Origin: Verrucomicrobia bacterium LW23
GTDB lineage: Bacteria; Verrucomicrobiota; Verrucomicrobiia; Methylacidiphilales; UBA1321
Length of the DNA: 64,000 nt
Assembly: GCA_003054695.1 (NCBI GenBank)
Contig: QAZA01000039.1
Location: 62,001-126,000 of the forward strand
Direction: 5' to 3'
Shown here: one piece after another, positions 34,063 through 43,129 of the stretch
How the letters are laid out: every line of letters begins with the position of its first letter
Position numbering within the stretch: position 1 is the stretch's first letter
Notes under the pieces: generated by a model
Told to the model about the DNA's origin: nothing
Database searches by the model: none
What the model saw: the letters and a program-made list of their open reading frames with translations, nothing else
Made by a program: the position numbers and the translations under genes

Positions 34063-35172
34063 ATGGTTACACCCGACCTTCAACGCATCCGGTTCGGCGT
34101 CAACTACGTGCCGAGCCAGAAGTGGTGGTATTGCTGGAATGACTTTGATCCCTCCGAAATCGCGGCCGACTTCGACGCGATTGCCGAGCTGGGAGCCGAC
34201 CACATCCGCATCATGCTGGTGTGGCCCTGGTTTCAGCCCAACCGCACCTGGGTAAGCCCGGCGCATCTGGAACGCCTGGACGTCCTGATGCGCCTGGCCG
34301 CAACCCGCCGCCTGGATGTATGCGTGGCCATGCTGACCGGCTGGCTCAGCGGCTGGGCCTTCCGCCCCACGTTCGATCGCCCCGACACGTTTTACACGGC
34401 ACCGGAGATGGCGGAGCCCGTGGAGCTCTATTTCTCCGCCTGCGCCGGCGTCCTCAACGCGCACGCCAACTTCCTGGGGTTTGACCTGGGCAACGAGATG
34501 AACTGTTGCTGGCGCGCGGCCACCACGGCCCAGGGCGACGCGTTTATGGAGCGCACCCTGGCCCTGGCCGGGCGCCTCAGCCCTCAGGGCGTGCACGTCA
34601 ACGGGGTGGATCACTGCCCGTGGTTTTTTGAAGGCAGGACCGGCACGTTCTCGCCCGGTGCGCTCGCCACCCAGCACCGCATCATCCCGCTGCATTGCTG
34701 GATCGAGTTTACCGGCGCCCGGCAGCGCGGCGGACCGCGCGACCGTGCCTGCACCCATCTGGCCCCCGCCATGGCCGCGCTGGCGCGCGCCCACGCGGGC
34801 GATTCGCGCAAACCCGTGTGGCTGCAGGAGTTCGGCGCCAGCACCAAATGGATGGACGCCGATGAAATCCCCGTCTTCCTGGAGTCCGCCGCCCGCGCCG
34901 CGGTAGCCGGCGGGATTGCATGGATAACGTGGTGGTGCAGCCACGACATCCTGCCCCACTACCAGTTCGACCCGCTGGAGTACGATCTCGGCCTCATCAC
35001 CACCGATAACCGCCTCAAACCCGCCGGCCGCGCCTTCCAGAAACTCGCGGCGGAACTGCGCGGCAAACCCGTCCCCGCCGCGCCGGAAATCCCGCTACCA
35101 CCTCTGCCACAAACACGCACCCACGAGGCCACATGGGCCTGGCTGGCGGAAGTGCAGAACGCGTTGCCGTAG
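34063..35172 (+). CDS. Glycoside hydrolase family 5-like protein
   Basis: This 369-residue protein reads as a TIM-barrel glycosidase of the GH5/mannanase type. The putative acid/base glutamate is in FDLGNEMNCCW near residue 145 and the nucleophile glutamate in WLQEFGAS near residue 255. Strand-like blocks such as GADHIRIMLVWPWF and GIAWITWWCSHDI fit the barrel. There is no signal peptide, which suggests a cytoplasmic enzyme acting on imported sugars. The ATG at 34063 gives MVTPDLQRIRFGVNYV; earlier ATGs at 34003 and 34036 are weaker choices. The gene is 84 bp after gltX and converges with the YeeE-type transporter. The substrate is not evident. Confidence 0.8.
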   Translation: MVTPDLQRIRFGVNYVPSQKWWYCWNDFDPSEIAADFDAIAELGADHIRIMLVWPWFQPNRTWVSPAHLERLDVLMRLAATRRLDVCVAMLTGWLSGWAFRPTFDRPDTFYTAPEMAEPVELYFSACAGVLNAHANFLGFDLGNEMNCCWRAATTAQGDAFMERTLALAGRLSPQGVHVNGVDHCPWFFEGRTGTFSPGALATQHRIIPLHCWIEFTGARQRGGPRDRACTHLAPAMAALARAHAGDSRKPVWLQEFGASTKWMDADEIPVFLESAARAAVAGGIAWITWWCSHDILPHYQFDPLEYDLGLITTDNRLKPAGRAFQKLAAELRGKPVPAAPEIPLPPLPQTRTHEATWAWLAEVQNALP

Positions 35173-35190
35173 CGGCGGCCACCTGCCTGC

Positions 35191-36432
35191 TCATCCCCTC
35201 CACCACACGCGTCGCAGCCGCAGACCTGTGGCGATTCCCGCCACCATTGTTGCCGCAAATATCCAGCCGCAGAGGGAGAGCGCAGTCACTCCGCCGCTCA
35301 GTCGCCCCACCGTGCATCCCAGGGCGATCATTGCCCCAAAGCCAAGCAAAACGCCGCCGGCCAGGGCCGAGACGATGTGAGCGGCCGGCGGTACCTGCGG
35401 TCGAAAATGCCCGCCCGCCGCACTGGCCGTTGCCGCGCCGGCCACCAGCGCCAGCACAAACAGCGCGTTGACCGAGAGCCACGTATCGCGTGGCGAAGTG
35501 CCGCAGCCACGGAAGCTGTCGAGCCCCTCAAGGCGCTCCGGCAGCAGGCCCAGGACGGATGCCGCCGCGCGTACCTGCGTGCCCAGTGCGCTCGTCACGC
35601 CAATCGGCTCCGCCCGCAAAAGCATAACGGTTGTCACAAGCGCCACCACCAGGGCCGTCCAACCCGCCGGCCAGCGCTCGCGCCAGAGTCGGTGTGCCCA
35701 CGATCCGCCCGGTCCGGCTTCCTCCCCCGCCCCCGCGGGGCGATGCCAGTAGTGCCACAGCCACCAGGCGCTCAGGGCCAGTATGCCCAGTTGCAAGGCG
35801 AGGGCGGGAGCAAACCCCGCAATGGCCGGGAGCCAGATGACAGGAGCCCCGTGGTAGCCGTAAAGATAGACAAAATTCCAGCACGCAAAGCCCGCCATAA
35901 AGCCAGGCACCGCGCCCGCCAGGGCCAAGGGGGAGAGCAGGGAGCCCTCCGCCAGCCGATAAAGATGCGCACTGATGCACGACCCCGAAAACGCCATGCC
36001 CAGCCCAAACAGCAGCCCGCCCAGCGCCAGCGGCCACCCCACCGGCCCAATGTTGCCGGCCGGCGGCAGATGACCCGCGGTGGCGTCGGGAATCCACGCA
36101 TCAAACACAACGGCAGCGCCAACGGTCCCGGCGGCCAGCGAGGCGATCAACCCCAGCAGGGCGCGGACATCCCGCTCCTCAATCGCCTCGCGTATTATAC
36201 AAAAGTAGCAGTAGCGCCCCCGCTGCAGCGCCAGGCCGAGAATAAAGCCGGCAAGCACGGCAATCGAGCTCTCCCGCCCAAAGGCTTCGTGCCCATGCAG
36301 GTGCCATGCCGCGGCAACCGTTGCCGCGGCCAGGATGCCCGCCAGGGCAAGGCCACCCGCGCTCCACGCAGGGGGAGGGGGGGCACTGCCCGTGAGAGCG
36401 CCCCCGTTCGGGGCGCCGGAAGAATCGTTCAT
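35191..36432 (-). CDS. YeeE/YedE-family sulfur-compound transporter
   Basis: Proteins of this family import thiosulfate or other sulfur species through a cysteine relay in the membrane. The 413-residue protein has about ten hydrophobic segments and the family's cysteine-bearing motifs ALQRGRYCYFCIIREAIEE, AFSGSCISAHLYRLAEGSL and LGCTVGRLSGGV. The ATG at 36430-36432 gives MNDSSGAPNGG; the longer frame upstream is unrelated. The exported rhodanese gene lies 52 bp upstream on the same strand, so the two form a probable sulfur acquisition operon. No regulator is visible. Confidence 0.9.
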   Translation of the reverse strand: MNDSSGAPNGGALTGSAPPPPAWSAGGLALAGILAAATVAAAWHLHGHEAFGRESSIAVLAGFILGLALQRGRYCYFCIIREAIEERDVRALLGLIASLAAGTVGAAVVFDAWIPDATAGHLPPAGNIGPVGWPLALGGLLFGLGMAFSGSCISAHLYRLAEGSLLSPLALAGAVPGFMAGFACWNFVYLYGYHGAPVIWLPAIAGFAPALALQLGILALSAWWLWHYWHRPAGAGEEAGPGGSWAHRLWRERWPAGWTALVVALVTTVMLLRAEPIGVTSALGTQVRAAASVLGLLPERLEGLDSFRGCGTSPRDTWLSVNALFVLALVAGAATASAAGGHFRPQVPPAAHIVSALAGGVLLGFGAMIALGCTVGRLSGGVTALSLCGWIFAATMVAGIATGLRLRRVWWRG

Positions 36433-36484
36433 GCCATGTCCGCCTGTACGTCCGTACTGTGCTAAAGCAGGAGAGCGCTGCGCG

Positions 36485-37432
36485 TTACTTGCCCGTCCAG
36501 ACGGTGCCGGAGGGATTGTTGATCGGCACGCCGACGGAGTTTCCGTACTCGGTCCACGATCCATCGTACTGCTTCACCTCGTACGCCAGCAGCTGCGACA
36601 GCGCGAACCAGGTGTGGGCGGAGCGCTCGCCGATGCGGCAGTAGACAATCACCGGTTTGCTGCCATCCACGCCTTTATCCGCGTAGATTTTGCGGAGCTC
36701 GTCCACAGGCTTAAAGGTGCCGTCCGCCGCTACCGCGGTGGCCCACGGCACATTTACCGCACCGGGCACGTGGCCGGCCCGCACCGCAAGCTCCTGAATC
36801 CCCGCCGGAGCAATGATCTTGCCGGAGAACTCATCCGGCGAGCGGATGTCGAGCAGCGCCGTATCCGCGGCTTTCGCCTTCGCCGTCTTCACCACGTCGG
36901 GCAAGAAGGCGCGCAACTTCTCGTTAACGGCCTTTACGGTGTACTGCGTTGGCTTTACGCTTGGCGTCGTCGTCTCCAGAGGACGCTTTTCGGCCTCCCA
37001 CTTTTTCCGGCCGCCGTCCAGAAGCTTGACGTTGGTGTGCCCGTACAGGTTAAAGACCCACGCGCCCCAGGCGGCAAACCAGTTGTTGTTGTCGCCGTAG
37101 AGAATGACCGTAGTGTCGGGCGTAATGCCCAGGCGGGAGGCCAGCTTCTCAAAGCCTTCCTTGCCCACAACGTCACGGTTGGGATTGTCGACAAGGTCGG
37201 TATGCCAGGAGATGTTGAGCGCGCCGGGGATATGGCCCTTTTCGTACAGGCCTGCGTCCACGCTCACCTCAATCAGGCGTATGTCTTTGTCCTTGCTATT
37301 GTTCGCCACCCAGTCGGTGGTGACAAGCGGTGATTTATCCGGAGCCGGCGCCGCCTGCAGCAGCAGTATCGAGGCTGCCATCAGCAGCAGAAAAGCCCCC
37401 CGCACGCGGAAGTAAGTGTTTGTGGGAATCAT
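36485..37432 (-). CDS. Exported thiosulfate/3-mercaptopyruvate sulfurtransferase
   Basis: This 315-residue protein has an N-terminal signal (RVRGAFLLLMAASILLL) and two rhodanese domains, so it acts outside the cytoplasm. The first, inactive domain begins around residue 40 (LVTTDWVANNSKDKDIRLIE) and carries SWHTDLVDN. The second has the active cysteine loop VYCRIGERSAHTWF near residue 265, of the type seen in SseA-like thiosulfate sulfurtransferases. It probably moves sulfane sulfur for import by the YeeE/YedE protein encoded next. The ATG at 37430-37432 places the signal peptide at the N-terminus. The internal alanine/lysine stretch (VKTAKAKAADTALLD) is a local feature. Confidence 0.92.
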   Translation of the reverse strand: MIPTNTYFRVRGAFLLLMAASILLLQAAPAPDKSPLVTTDWVANNSKDKDIRLIEVSVDAGLYEKGHIPGALNISWHTDLVDNPNRDVVGKEGFEKLASRLGITPDTTVILYGDNNNWFAAWGAWVFNLYGHTNVKLLDGGRKKWEAEKRPLETTTPSVKPTQYTVKAVNEKLRAFLPDVVKTAKAKAADTALLDIRSPDEFSGKIIAPAGIQELAVRAGHVPGAVNVPWATAVAADGTFKPVDELRKIYADKGVDGSKPVIVYCRIGERSAHTWFALSQLLAYEVKQYDGSWTEYGNSVGVPINNPSGTVWTGK

Positions 37433-37571
37433 AGGATAAGTGTGGTTGTGTCCAGGGATGCGCTCGGCGTGAGCGCAAAACATACTAACTCTATGTAATT
37501 AATATGGATTTGTCCGAAAGCAGTCAAATACAAAATTCCAGTGCCTCCACACCGCCTTACGCGCCTTACGC

Positions 37572-39575
37572 TTACGCCGTCGCCGTCGCAGGTGTGGCGG
37601 TGGGCGTTGGCGGGACGTCGATGGTCTCCGCCACCAGCGCGGCTTGCTCGCCACCGTTTTCGGCGTCTTCGTTTTTGCGGTAGGCCTCGTAAAGGCGGGC
37701 GTAGTGGCCGCCGGTGTGGATGAGGGTGTTGTGGTTGCCGTCCTCCACCACGCGGCCGTGGCGGATGACGGCGATGCGGTCGGCGTCGCGGATGGTGGCG
37801 AGGCGGTGGGCGATGATGATGGCGGTGCGGCCTTCGCACAGGCGGCGCAGGGCGCGCTGGATGCGGCGCTCGGTGTGCACGTCGACGGCGGAGGTCGCTT
37901 CGTCCAGCACCAGCACGGCCGGGTTGGCCACGTAGGCGCGCACCAGGCAGACGAGCTGGCGCTGGCCGAGACTCAAGTGCGTGCCGAGCGGGCCTACGTT
38001 TGTATCGTATTGCAGGGGAAGCGCTTCCAGCACTTCATCGGCTCCCAGTTCGCGTGCGCAGGCAATCAGCTCCTCGCGCGTGGCTGTGGGGCGCGCCAGG
38101 CGCAGGTTGTCGAGGATGGTGCCGTGGAAGAGCACGTTGTCCTGCAGCACAACGCCCACGTGCCGGCGCAGGCTGTGCTGCTGAATGTCGCGCACGTCAA
38201 CGCCGTCCAGCGTTACGGCGCCGCCCTGCACGTCGTAAAAGCGCGTCAGCAGCTGCACCAGCGTGCTTTTGCCGTGGCCGGTGGGGCCGACAATCGCAAG
38301 CACCTGGCCGGCAGGTACTTCCAGGGAGAGGCCGCGGATGACGGGCTCGGCGTTGCGGGCATCGTAGGTAAACCGCACGTCGCGAAAGGCCACCTCGCCG
38401 CGCACGTGCTGCAGGTCGCGCGCGCCGGGGCGGTCGGTCACCTCGGGCTGCGTATCCAGCAGCTGAAAGATGCGGTGCGCGCACGCGGCGCCGGTGGCGT
38501 AGCGCTCAAAGAGGTTGTTCATTTCGTTCAGCGGCCCCAGGAACATGTTGACGTAAAAGATGCTCTGCGCCACCTGGCCCAGCGTCAGTTGCCCCAGCGC
38601 CCAGCCGCGGCCGCCGACAACCAGCGCCACGGTAATCGTCAGCGTGGTGACGATGAGGGTGAAGGGGCCCATCCATGCGGCGCGCCAGGTGCCGTGCATG
38701 ACGGAGCTGTTGAACTCGCGCAGCAGGCCGGCGTACTTGCGGCGGTTGTCTTCCTCGCGCACGGTTTGTTGCAAAAGTCGCACGCCTGTAACGCTTTCCA
38801 CCAGGTGCGCGGTAAAGCGGCTGCGGTTCTCGGCCACGACGATCCAGTTGCGGAACGAGATGCGTTTGAAGATCATGCCCGCCCCGATGATGACCGGGAT
38901 GGCCCACGCGACGCTGAGCAGCAGGATCGGCGCCGTGAGCCCCAGCATGATGAGCGCCATGCCGCACCGCAGCGTGGTGCTGAGCAGTTGCGGCGGGCCC
39001 TGGATGAGCAGCGGCTCCAGCGTATCCACATCGCGATCCGCCCGGGAGAGGATGCGGCCCGAGTTGGTGCGGTCAAAGTAGCTGAGGCTGAGCGCCTGCA
39101 GGTGCGCAAACACGCGTATCCGCAACGCGCTGAGCAACTTAACGGCGGCCATGCCCGAGCAGTAGCCGGCCACGGCGCCCACCGCAAAGCGCATCACCCA
39201 CGTGAGGGACAGCCCCAGGCAGCACCAGAACACCACGGTGCGGTTCAGCACCCAGCCTCCGCTGTCGGGGCGATCGACCGTAGCGCCGGCCGTGCCCGCG
39301 CGCACCTCGGCGCCGGGGCCTTCGATGCTCATCGGCGCGTCCGCCGCGCGCGTAAAGCCGTGGTCGATGACATAGCCGATAAAGATGGGCCGGGTAAAGG
39401 CGGAGGCCACCATAAAGATGTCGATAATGAGCACCGCAAGGATGTACCCGCGCACCGGCCCCATCATGGGCAGCAGCCTGCTCATCATGCTGCCGTCCAT
39501 GCCTTTACGCTCAAAGCGCTCTTGCAGATCAGCCTGCGACATCGCTTTGTCGCCGCGTTGGGGTCCTTTTGCCAT
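37572..39575 (-). CDS. ABC exporter half-transporter with canonical ATP site
   Basis: This 667-residue protein fuses a six-helix ABC type I exporter membrane domain (about residues 40-400) to an ATPase domain. Walker A is GPTGHGKSTLV, Walker B AVLVLDEATSAVD with the catalytic glutamate, and the signature motif is degenerate (LSLGQRQLV instead of LSGGQ). The neighbouring half-transporter shows the reverse pattern, exactly as in heterodimeric exporters of the TM287/288 and BmrCD type. The start ATG at 39573-39575 (MAKGPQRGD) is chosen over an upstream ATG that would add a proline run. An insertion of about 35 residues between helices 1 and 2 (SIEGPGAEVRAGTAG) is odd. The cargo is unknown; drugs or lipids are usual. 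Confidence 0.92.
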   Translation of the reverse strand: MAKGPQRGDKAMSQADLQERFERKGMDGSMMSRLLPMMGPVRGYILAVLIIDIFMVASAFTRPIFIGYVIDHGFTRAADAPMSIEGPGAEVRAGTAGATVDRPDSGGWVLNRTVVFWCCLGLSLTWVMRFAVGAVAGYCSGMAAVKLLSALRIRVFAHLQALSLSYFDRTNSGRILSRADRDVDTLEPLLIQGPPQLLSTTLRCGMALIMLGLTAPILLLSVAWAIPVIIGAGMIFKRISFRNWIVVAENRSRFTAHLVESVTGVRLLQQTVREEDNRRKYAGLLREFNSSVMHGTWRAAWMGPFTLIVTTLTITVALVVGGRGWALGQLTLGQVAQSIFYVNMFLGPLNEMNNLFERYATGAACAHRIFQLLDTQPEVTDRPGARDLQHVRGEVAFRDVRFTYDARNAEPVIRGLSLEVPAGQVLAIVGPTGHGKSTLVQLLTRFYDVQGGAVTLDGVDVRDIQQHSLRRHVGVVLQDNVLFHGTILDNLRLARPTATREELIACARELGADEVLEALPLQYDTNVGPLGTHLSLGQRQLVCLVRAYVANPAVLVLDEATSAVDVHTERRIQRALRRLCEGRTAIIIAHRLATIRDADRIAVIRHGRVVEDGNHNTLIHTGGHYARLYEAYRKNEDAENGGEQAALVAETIDVPPTPTATPATATA

Positions 39576-39603
39576 AGCCGTGTGTAGTGGGGGTAGTTTG
39601 GGG

Positions 39604-41574
39604 TTAAGTGCGGGGGGAAAGTGTCGCGGCGGCGGGGGAGGAGGTGGAAGGGACGGCTTCTTTGTCCGCCGCCGCAGCCTCCTCGTCGTCCTCATCGTCC
39701 TCGCCAATGCCCATCAACTCGCGGTACGCGGCGCTGGTGGCGCTCAGCTCCTCGTGCGTGCCCTGGGCGGCGATGCGGCCGTCGGCCAGCAGGAGCACGC
39801 GATCCGCCATAAGGATGGTGCTGAGCTTGCTGGAGACGATGAGCATGGTGATGGAGCTGGAAGCAGGCGCCCCGCCGCTGGCGGCGGGCGCGCCGGCTAC
39901 GGTGCGGAAGCTGCGGATATTGCGCAGCACCATGTTTTCCGTCGCGGCGTCCAGCGCGCTGGTCGCGTCGTCCAGGCCCAGGATGGTGGCGCGGGCCAGC
40001 AGGGCGCGGGCCAGGCACACGCGCTGGCGCTGGCCGCCGGAGAGTGTGGTGCCGCGATCGCCAATGCGAGTCTCCAGCCCCTGCGCCAGGCTGCTCAGCA
40101 GCTCATCCGCGGCGGCCAGGTTAAGGGCGTGGCGCAGGTCGTCGTCCGTGGCGTCGGGCGCGGCGATGCGGAGGTTGGCGGCCAGCGTGTCGCTGTACAG
40201 AAAGCTCTCTTGCGGAAGCACATGCACGCGGCGGCGCAGGTCGTCCGTGCGCAGCTCGCGCACGTCGGTCCACGTCAGCCCGGCCGCGGCGGGATCGCCG
40301 GAAATCGCCCCTCCTCTGCCGGCGCCTGGCGCGGGGCTGCCGATAAGTACGGCGCCGACGTCGGCTTCGACGAGGCGCGGCAGCAGGCCCATCAGCACGC
40401 TTTTGCCTGTGCCGGTGGCGCCGACAAGCGCGACGATCTCGCCCGGGCGCACGGTAAAGGAGACATCGCGCAGCACATGCCGTCCGCCGTCGGGCGCCGC
40501 CACGCTCACGCCGTCCAGCCGCAGCGCCAGGGGGCCGGCGGGCAGCGTGGCGGTGCCGGGGAGGATTTCCGGCTCGGCGTCAAAAAGCTCCCAAAGCCTG
40601 GCGGCGGAGGATCGTGCATCCGCAAAAATGCGCATCATCTGGCCCACTTGCTCCGTGCGCACCACCATGTTGTTGGCCGCCAGCAGGGCGGCGACGAGTT
40701 CGCCGAAGCTCAGCTGCCCCACGCTGATGAGATACGCGCCGTAGCCCAGCACCCAGCCGTGGCTCAACGTAATGGTAAGCTGCGGGATGGGCAGATTGCG
40801 CGCGGCAAACAGGAGGGCGTTGCGGCTCTCGCGGATAAACACATCTACCTGCGAGGCAAAGCCTTGCACGCGCGCCTCCTCCAGCGCAAACGCCTTGATC
40901 ACGCGCACGCCGTGCACCCCCTCGCTCAGGTCCTGGTTCACCGCGTCGTAGGCGCCACCCACGGCCTGATCCAGTGCCACCAGGCGATCCATCTGCGGCA
41001 TCAGCATGGCCACGCCGGCAGCCACAAACGCCAGCGGCACCAGCCCCAGCCAGGGGGAGAACCAGCAGAGCAGGCCGACGCAGGTGACGATGATGAGGCC
41101 GGTATCGAAGAATGCGCTCCAAAACTGCGTGAGCGCGTCGCGCACCTTGTCGGCGTCGCGCGTGCTGCGCGTAATCATCTCGCCCACGCCGTGGCGGGAG
41201 TGGTAGGCCAGATCCAGCCGCTGAATCTGCACGAGAATGCGCTCGCGAATGTGGCTGAGCAGCCACTGGCCGACGTGCACAGACATAAGCTGCGCGCCAA
41301 ACTGCATGGCGGCGCGCGCCAGGGCCAGGCCGCCCAGCAGCGCCAGCCACCACCACGCGTTGGTGAAATCGAGCCCCATGGGGTCGCCCACCTGGGCGCC
41401 GGGGCGCACGGTTACCATGTGGCCGGCCTGCACCTCGTTTACGGCGCGGCCGATAAGCCACAGGTGCAGGGCCACGCCCAGGTTGGTGAGAATAAACAGA
41501 AGGGCCGTCAACGCAAAGTAGCCGGGAATCTGCCCGTAGACGGCCAGCGCACGAAAGAGTGGGGACTTTTTCAT
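39604..41574 (-). CDS. ABC exporter half-transporter with degenerate ATP site
   Basis: This 656-residue partner of the previous gene has the same membrane-plus-ATPase layout. Walker A is GATGTGKSVLMGLLP and the signature motif is intact (LSGGQRQRVCLARAL). The Walker B strand reads TILGLDDATSALD, with aspartate where the catalytic glutamate should be. Together with the other subunit's LSLGQ signature this makes one dead and one working ATP site, the mark of heterodimeric exporters. A serine/alanine-rich loop (APAASGGAPASSSITML) breaks the ATPase domain after the signature. Start ATG at 41572-41574. It lies 28 bp upstream of the partner gene and they surely share a transcript. Confidence 0.92.
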   Translation of the reverse strand: MKKSPLFRALAVYGQIPGYFALTALLFILTNLGVALHLWLIGRAVNEVQAGHMVTVRPGAQVGDPMGLDFTNAWWWLALLGGLALARAAMQFGAQLMSVHVGQWLLSHIRERILVQIQRLDLAYHSRHGVGEMITRSTRDADKVRDALTQFWSAFFDTGLIIVTCVGLLCWFSPWLGLVPLAFVAAGVAMLMPQMDRLVALDQAVGGAYDAVNQDLSEGVHGVRVIKAFALEEARVQGFASQVDVFIRESRNALLFAARNLPIPQLTITLSHGWVLGYGAYLISVGQLSFGELVAALLAANNMVVRTEQVGQMMRIFADARSSAARLWELFDAEPEILPGTATLPAGPLALRLDGVSVAAPDGGRHVLRDVSFTVRPGEIVALVGATGTGKSVLMGLLPRLVEADVGAVLIGSPAPGAGRGGAISGDPAAAGLTWTDVRELRTDDLRRRVHVLPQESFLYSDTLAANLRIAAPDATDDDLRHALNLAAADELLSSLAQGLETRIGDRGTTLSGGQRQRVCLARALLARATILGLDDATSALDAATENMVLRNIRSFRTVAGAPAASGGAPASSSITMLIVSSKLSTILMADRVLLLADGRIAAQGTHEELSATSAAYRELMGIGEDDEDDEEAAAADKEAVPSTSSPAAATLSPRT

Positions 41575-42287
41575 TAGGGAGCGGAGCAACCCTGCCCGGC
41601 AAGATGCCAGGCCCGCAATGGGGAGCCAGCGCGGCGCTATCGACGGACTTCCCCATCCGGAGGACTGATGTCTGGAGGTTGGCGCGCGGGCGGGCGAGGG
41701 CTCGGCCGCTGCGGCGTGCGTCCAGATTCAATCGTGGGACCAGGCCGCGCCGGCCTTGATTTGCAGGCGGGAAGCGATGCCGGTCCGGTCAGGAAAGAGC
41801 GTCTCCGCACGGCATGGGCGCCGAACGGGGATGGTGCCTTGATGGCGGGTTGCGCCGAAGAAAGGGGGCGATACTCAGCGCAAACGGATTGATAATGGCA
41901 ACAGAACGCAAAAGAATCAAGCGGTTCATCCGGACCGGGGCGGACCGGAAGCCGGCGTTTGTCTCTAAAACAGGGCGGGATTTTTGGGGTGAAAAATTTT
42001 AATGAACCGAGTGAAACATCGCGCAGGACAATCCAAATTGTGGGGCACAATCAGGGCGATTTTTCCTCCCCCTTGGCGGCTTCTTTCCCCCTTGGCGTGA
42101 TAAAATCTGTAATCCGCATTTCGGAGGGCAGATTTTATCACGCCAAGGGGGAAAGAAGCCGCCAAGGGGGAGGGGAAAAGCTGACAAACGGGGCAAGGTG
42201 ACGTATAGTTTGGCGAGTATTCAGTAGCCTGATCGCCGGTCGATGTTGTCCGGCGATGCGCGTTTTCCATGTCAGCAACCGTGTGCG
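41575..42287. other. Intergenic region with a long palindrome
   Basis: These 713 bp lie between the divergent ABC exporter and DUF4230 genes. A short basic frame (MATERKRIKRFIRTG..., about 35 codons from 41894) looks like chance. The AT-richer part around 41970-42000 may hold promoters. The main feature is the palindrome at 42061-42179. Confidence 0.5.
42061..42179. repeat. Solitary long palindrome (about 49-bp arms)
   Basis: The left arm 42061-42109 (starting TTTTCCTCCCCCTTGGCGGC) pairs with 42129-42179; the only difference is a 2-bp insertion in the right arm. The 19-nt centre is unpaired. Its stem shares the order GGCGGCTT...CCCCCTT with the inner stems at 32.3 and 45.3 kb, so it is the same module without the outer TTAACCAC arms. 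Confidence 0.85.
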
Positions 42288-43097
42288 ATGAGTTCCTCTC
42301 CGACATCCCCCGCAGCCTTGCCGCCGCCGAGCGAAAGCTCGGCTTCCGCAGAGCGCGCCCCCACGCGCCCCACGGCGCCAAAGGTCATTCTGAGCCTGGC
42401 AGCGGCTGTCGCGATGGTGATTGTCGCCTGCACGTGGGCGGTGTGGGTGCTCCTGTTTCAGGCGCCCGTCAGCGCCGTGCAATCCGGTGTGGAGACAGTG
42501 CGTGTGCAAACCGGCAAGGCGGTGGGTGACGCGTACGACTTTGCCAGGCGTGTGGCCGGCGACTTCGCAGAGCGCTTTAAGGTGGAGCCCACCGTGCGGG
42601 TGAATACCACCACGCTGATTGAAGGCACGCGCGCTATCTCCGAACTGGCTACGGTGGAACGGCAGATTTTTGTGGAGTCTGAGACGACAAACACGTGGAT
42701 GGGCAGCACCAAGCAGCTGAAATTGCGCGGTACTTTTCTGGTAAAAGCCGGGTTTGACCTTCGCGATAGCACGGCGCAGTTCACCATCGACGAGACGACG
42801 GGGCAGATTCAGGTTGCCCTTCCGGAGGCAAAAATCCTCTCCATGGAATGCACCAAGGTGGAGTTTATGGAGGACACCAGCGGCTGGTGGAACTCCATGA
42901 CCAAAGCCGAGCGCGAGGTCTCCGTCAACAACCTGCGCGAGGAAGCCCACAAGCGGGCCTCCTCAGGCAACATCCTGCAGGAGGCTCGCCGGAACATGGA
43001 GGACCAGGTGAAGGAGATTGTCCTGCGCAACTCTCACCCCATGCGCTTCCAGTACACCGTCCCCGGCCCGGCGCTGCCGCCTCCGGAGAGGAAGTAA
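42288..43097 (+). CDS. DUF4230-family membrane-anchored protein
   Basis: DUF4230 proteins have one N-terminal membrane anchor and an extracytoplasmic beta-rich domain of unknown role. This one has 269 residues. A proline/serine/alanine-rich N-terminus is followed by a hydrophobic helix (VILSLAAAVAMVIVACTWAVWVL, quoted only as a helix near residues 33-55). The family core then reads ISELATVERQIF, LVKAGFDLRDS and QVALPEAKILSMEC. A helical segment near the C-terminus (NNLREEAHKRASSGNIL) is also typical. The start is the ATG at 42288. It stands alone between two repeat regions. Confidence 0.8.
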   Translation: MSSSPTSPAALPPPSESSASAERAPTRPTAPKVILSLAAAVAMVIVACTWAVWVLLFQAPVSAVQSGVETVRVQTGKAVGDAYDFARRVAGDFAERFKVEPTVRVNTTTLIEGTRAISELATVERQIFVESETTNTWMGSTKQLKLRGTFLVKAGFDLRDSTAQFTIDETTGQIQVALPEAKILSMECTKVEFMEDTSGWWNSMTKAEREVSVNNLREEAHKRASSGNILQEARRNMEDQVKEIVLRNSHPMRFQYTVPGPALPPPERK

Positions 43098-43129
43098 GCG
43101 CGCGCGGGTGAGGAGGCAAATGCTCCCAG

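Noticed and set aside
35377-36465. 362-codon plus-strand frame opposite the YeeE/YedE gene
   Set aside because: Arg/Gln/Pro-rich shadow of a clear membrane protein on the minus strand.
41814-42002. Small basic protein frame before the long palindrome
   Set aside because: The composition is not protein-like beyond a run of K and R, there is no ribosome-binding site and it ends in an AT-rich stretch.
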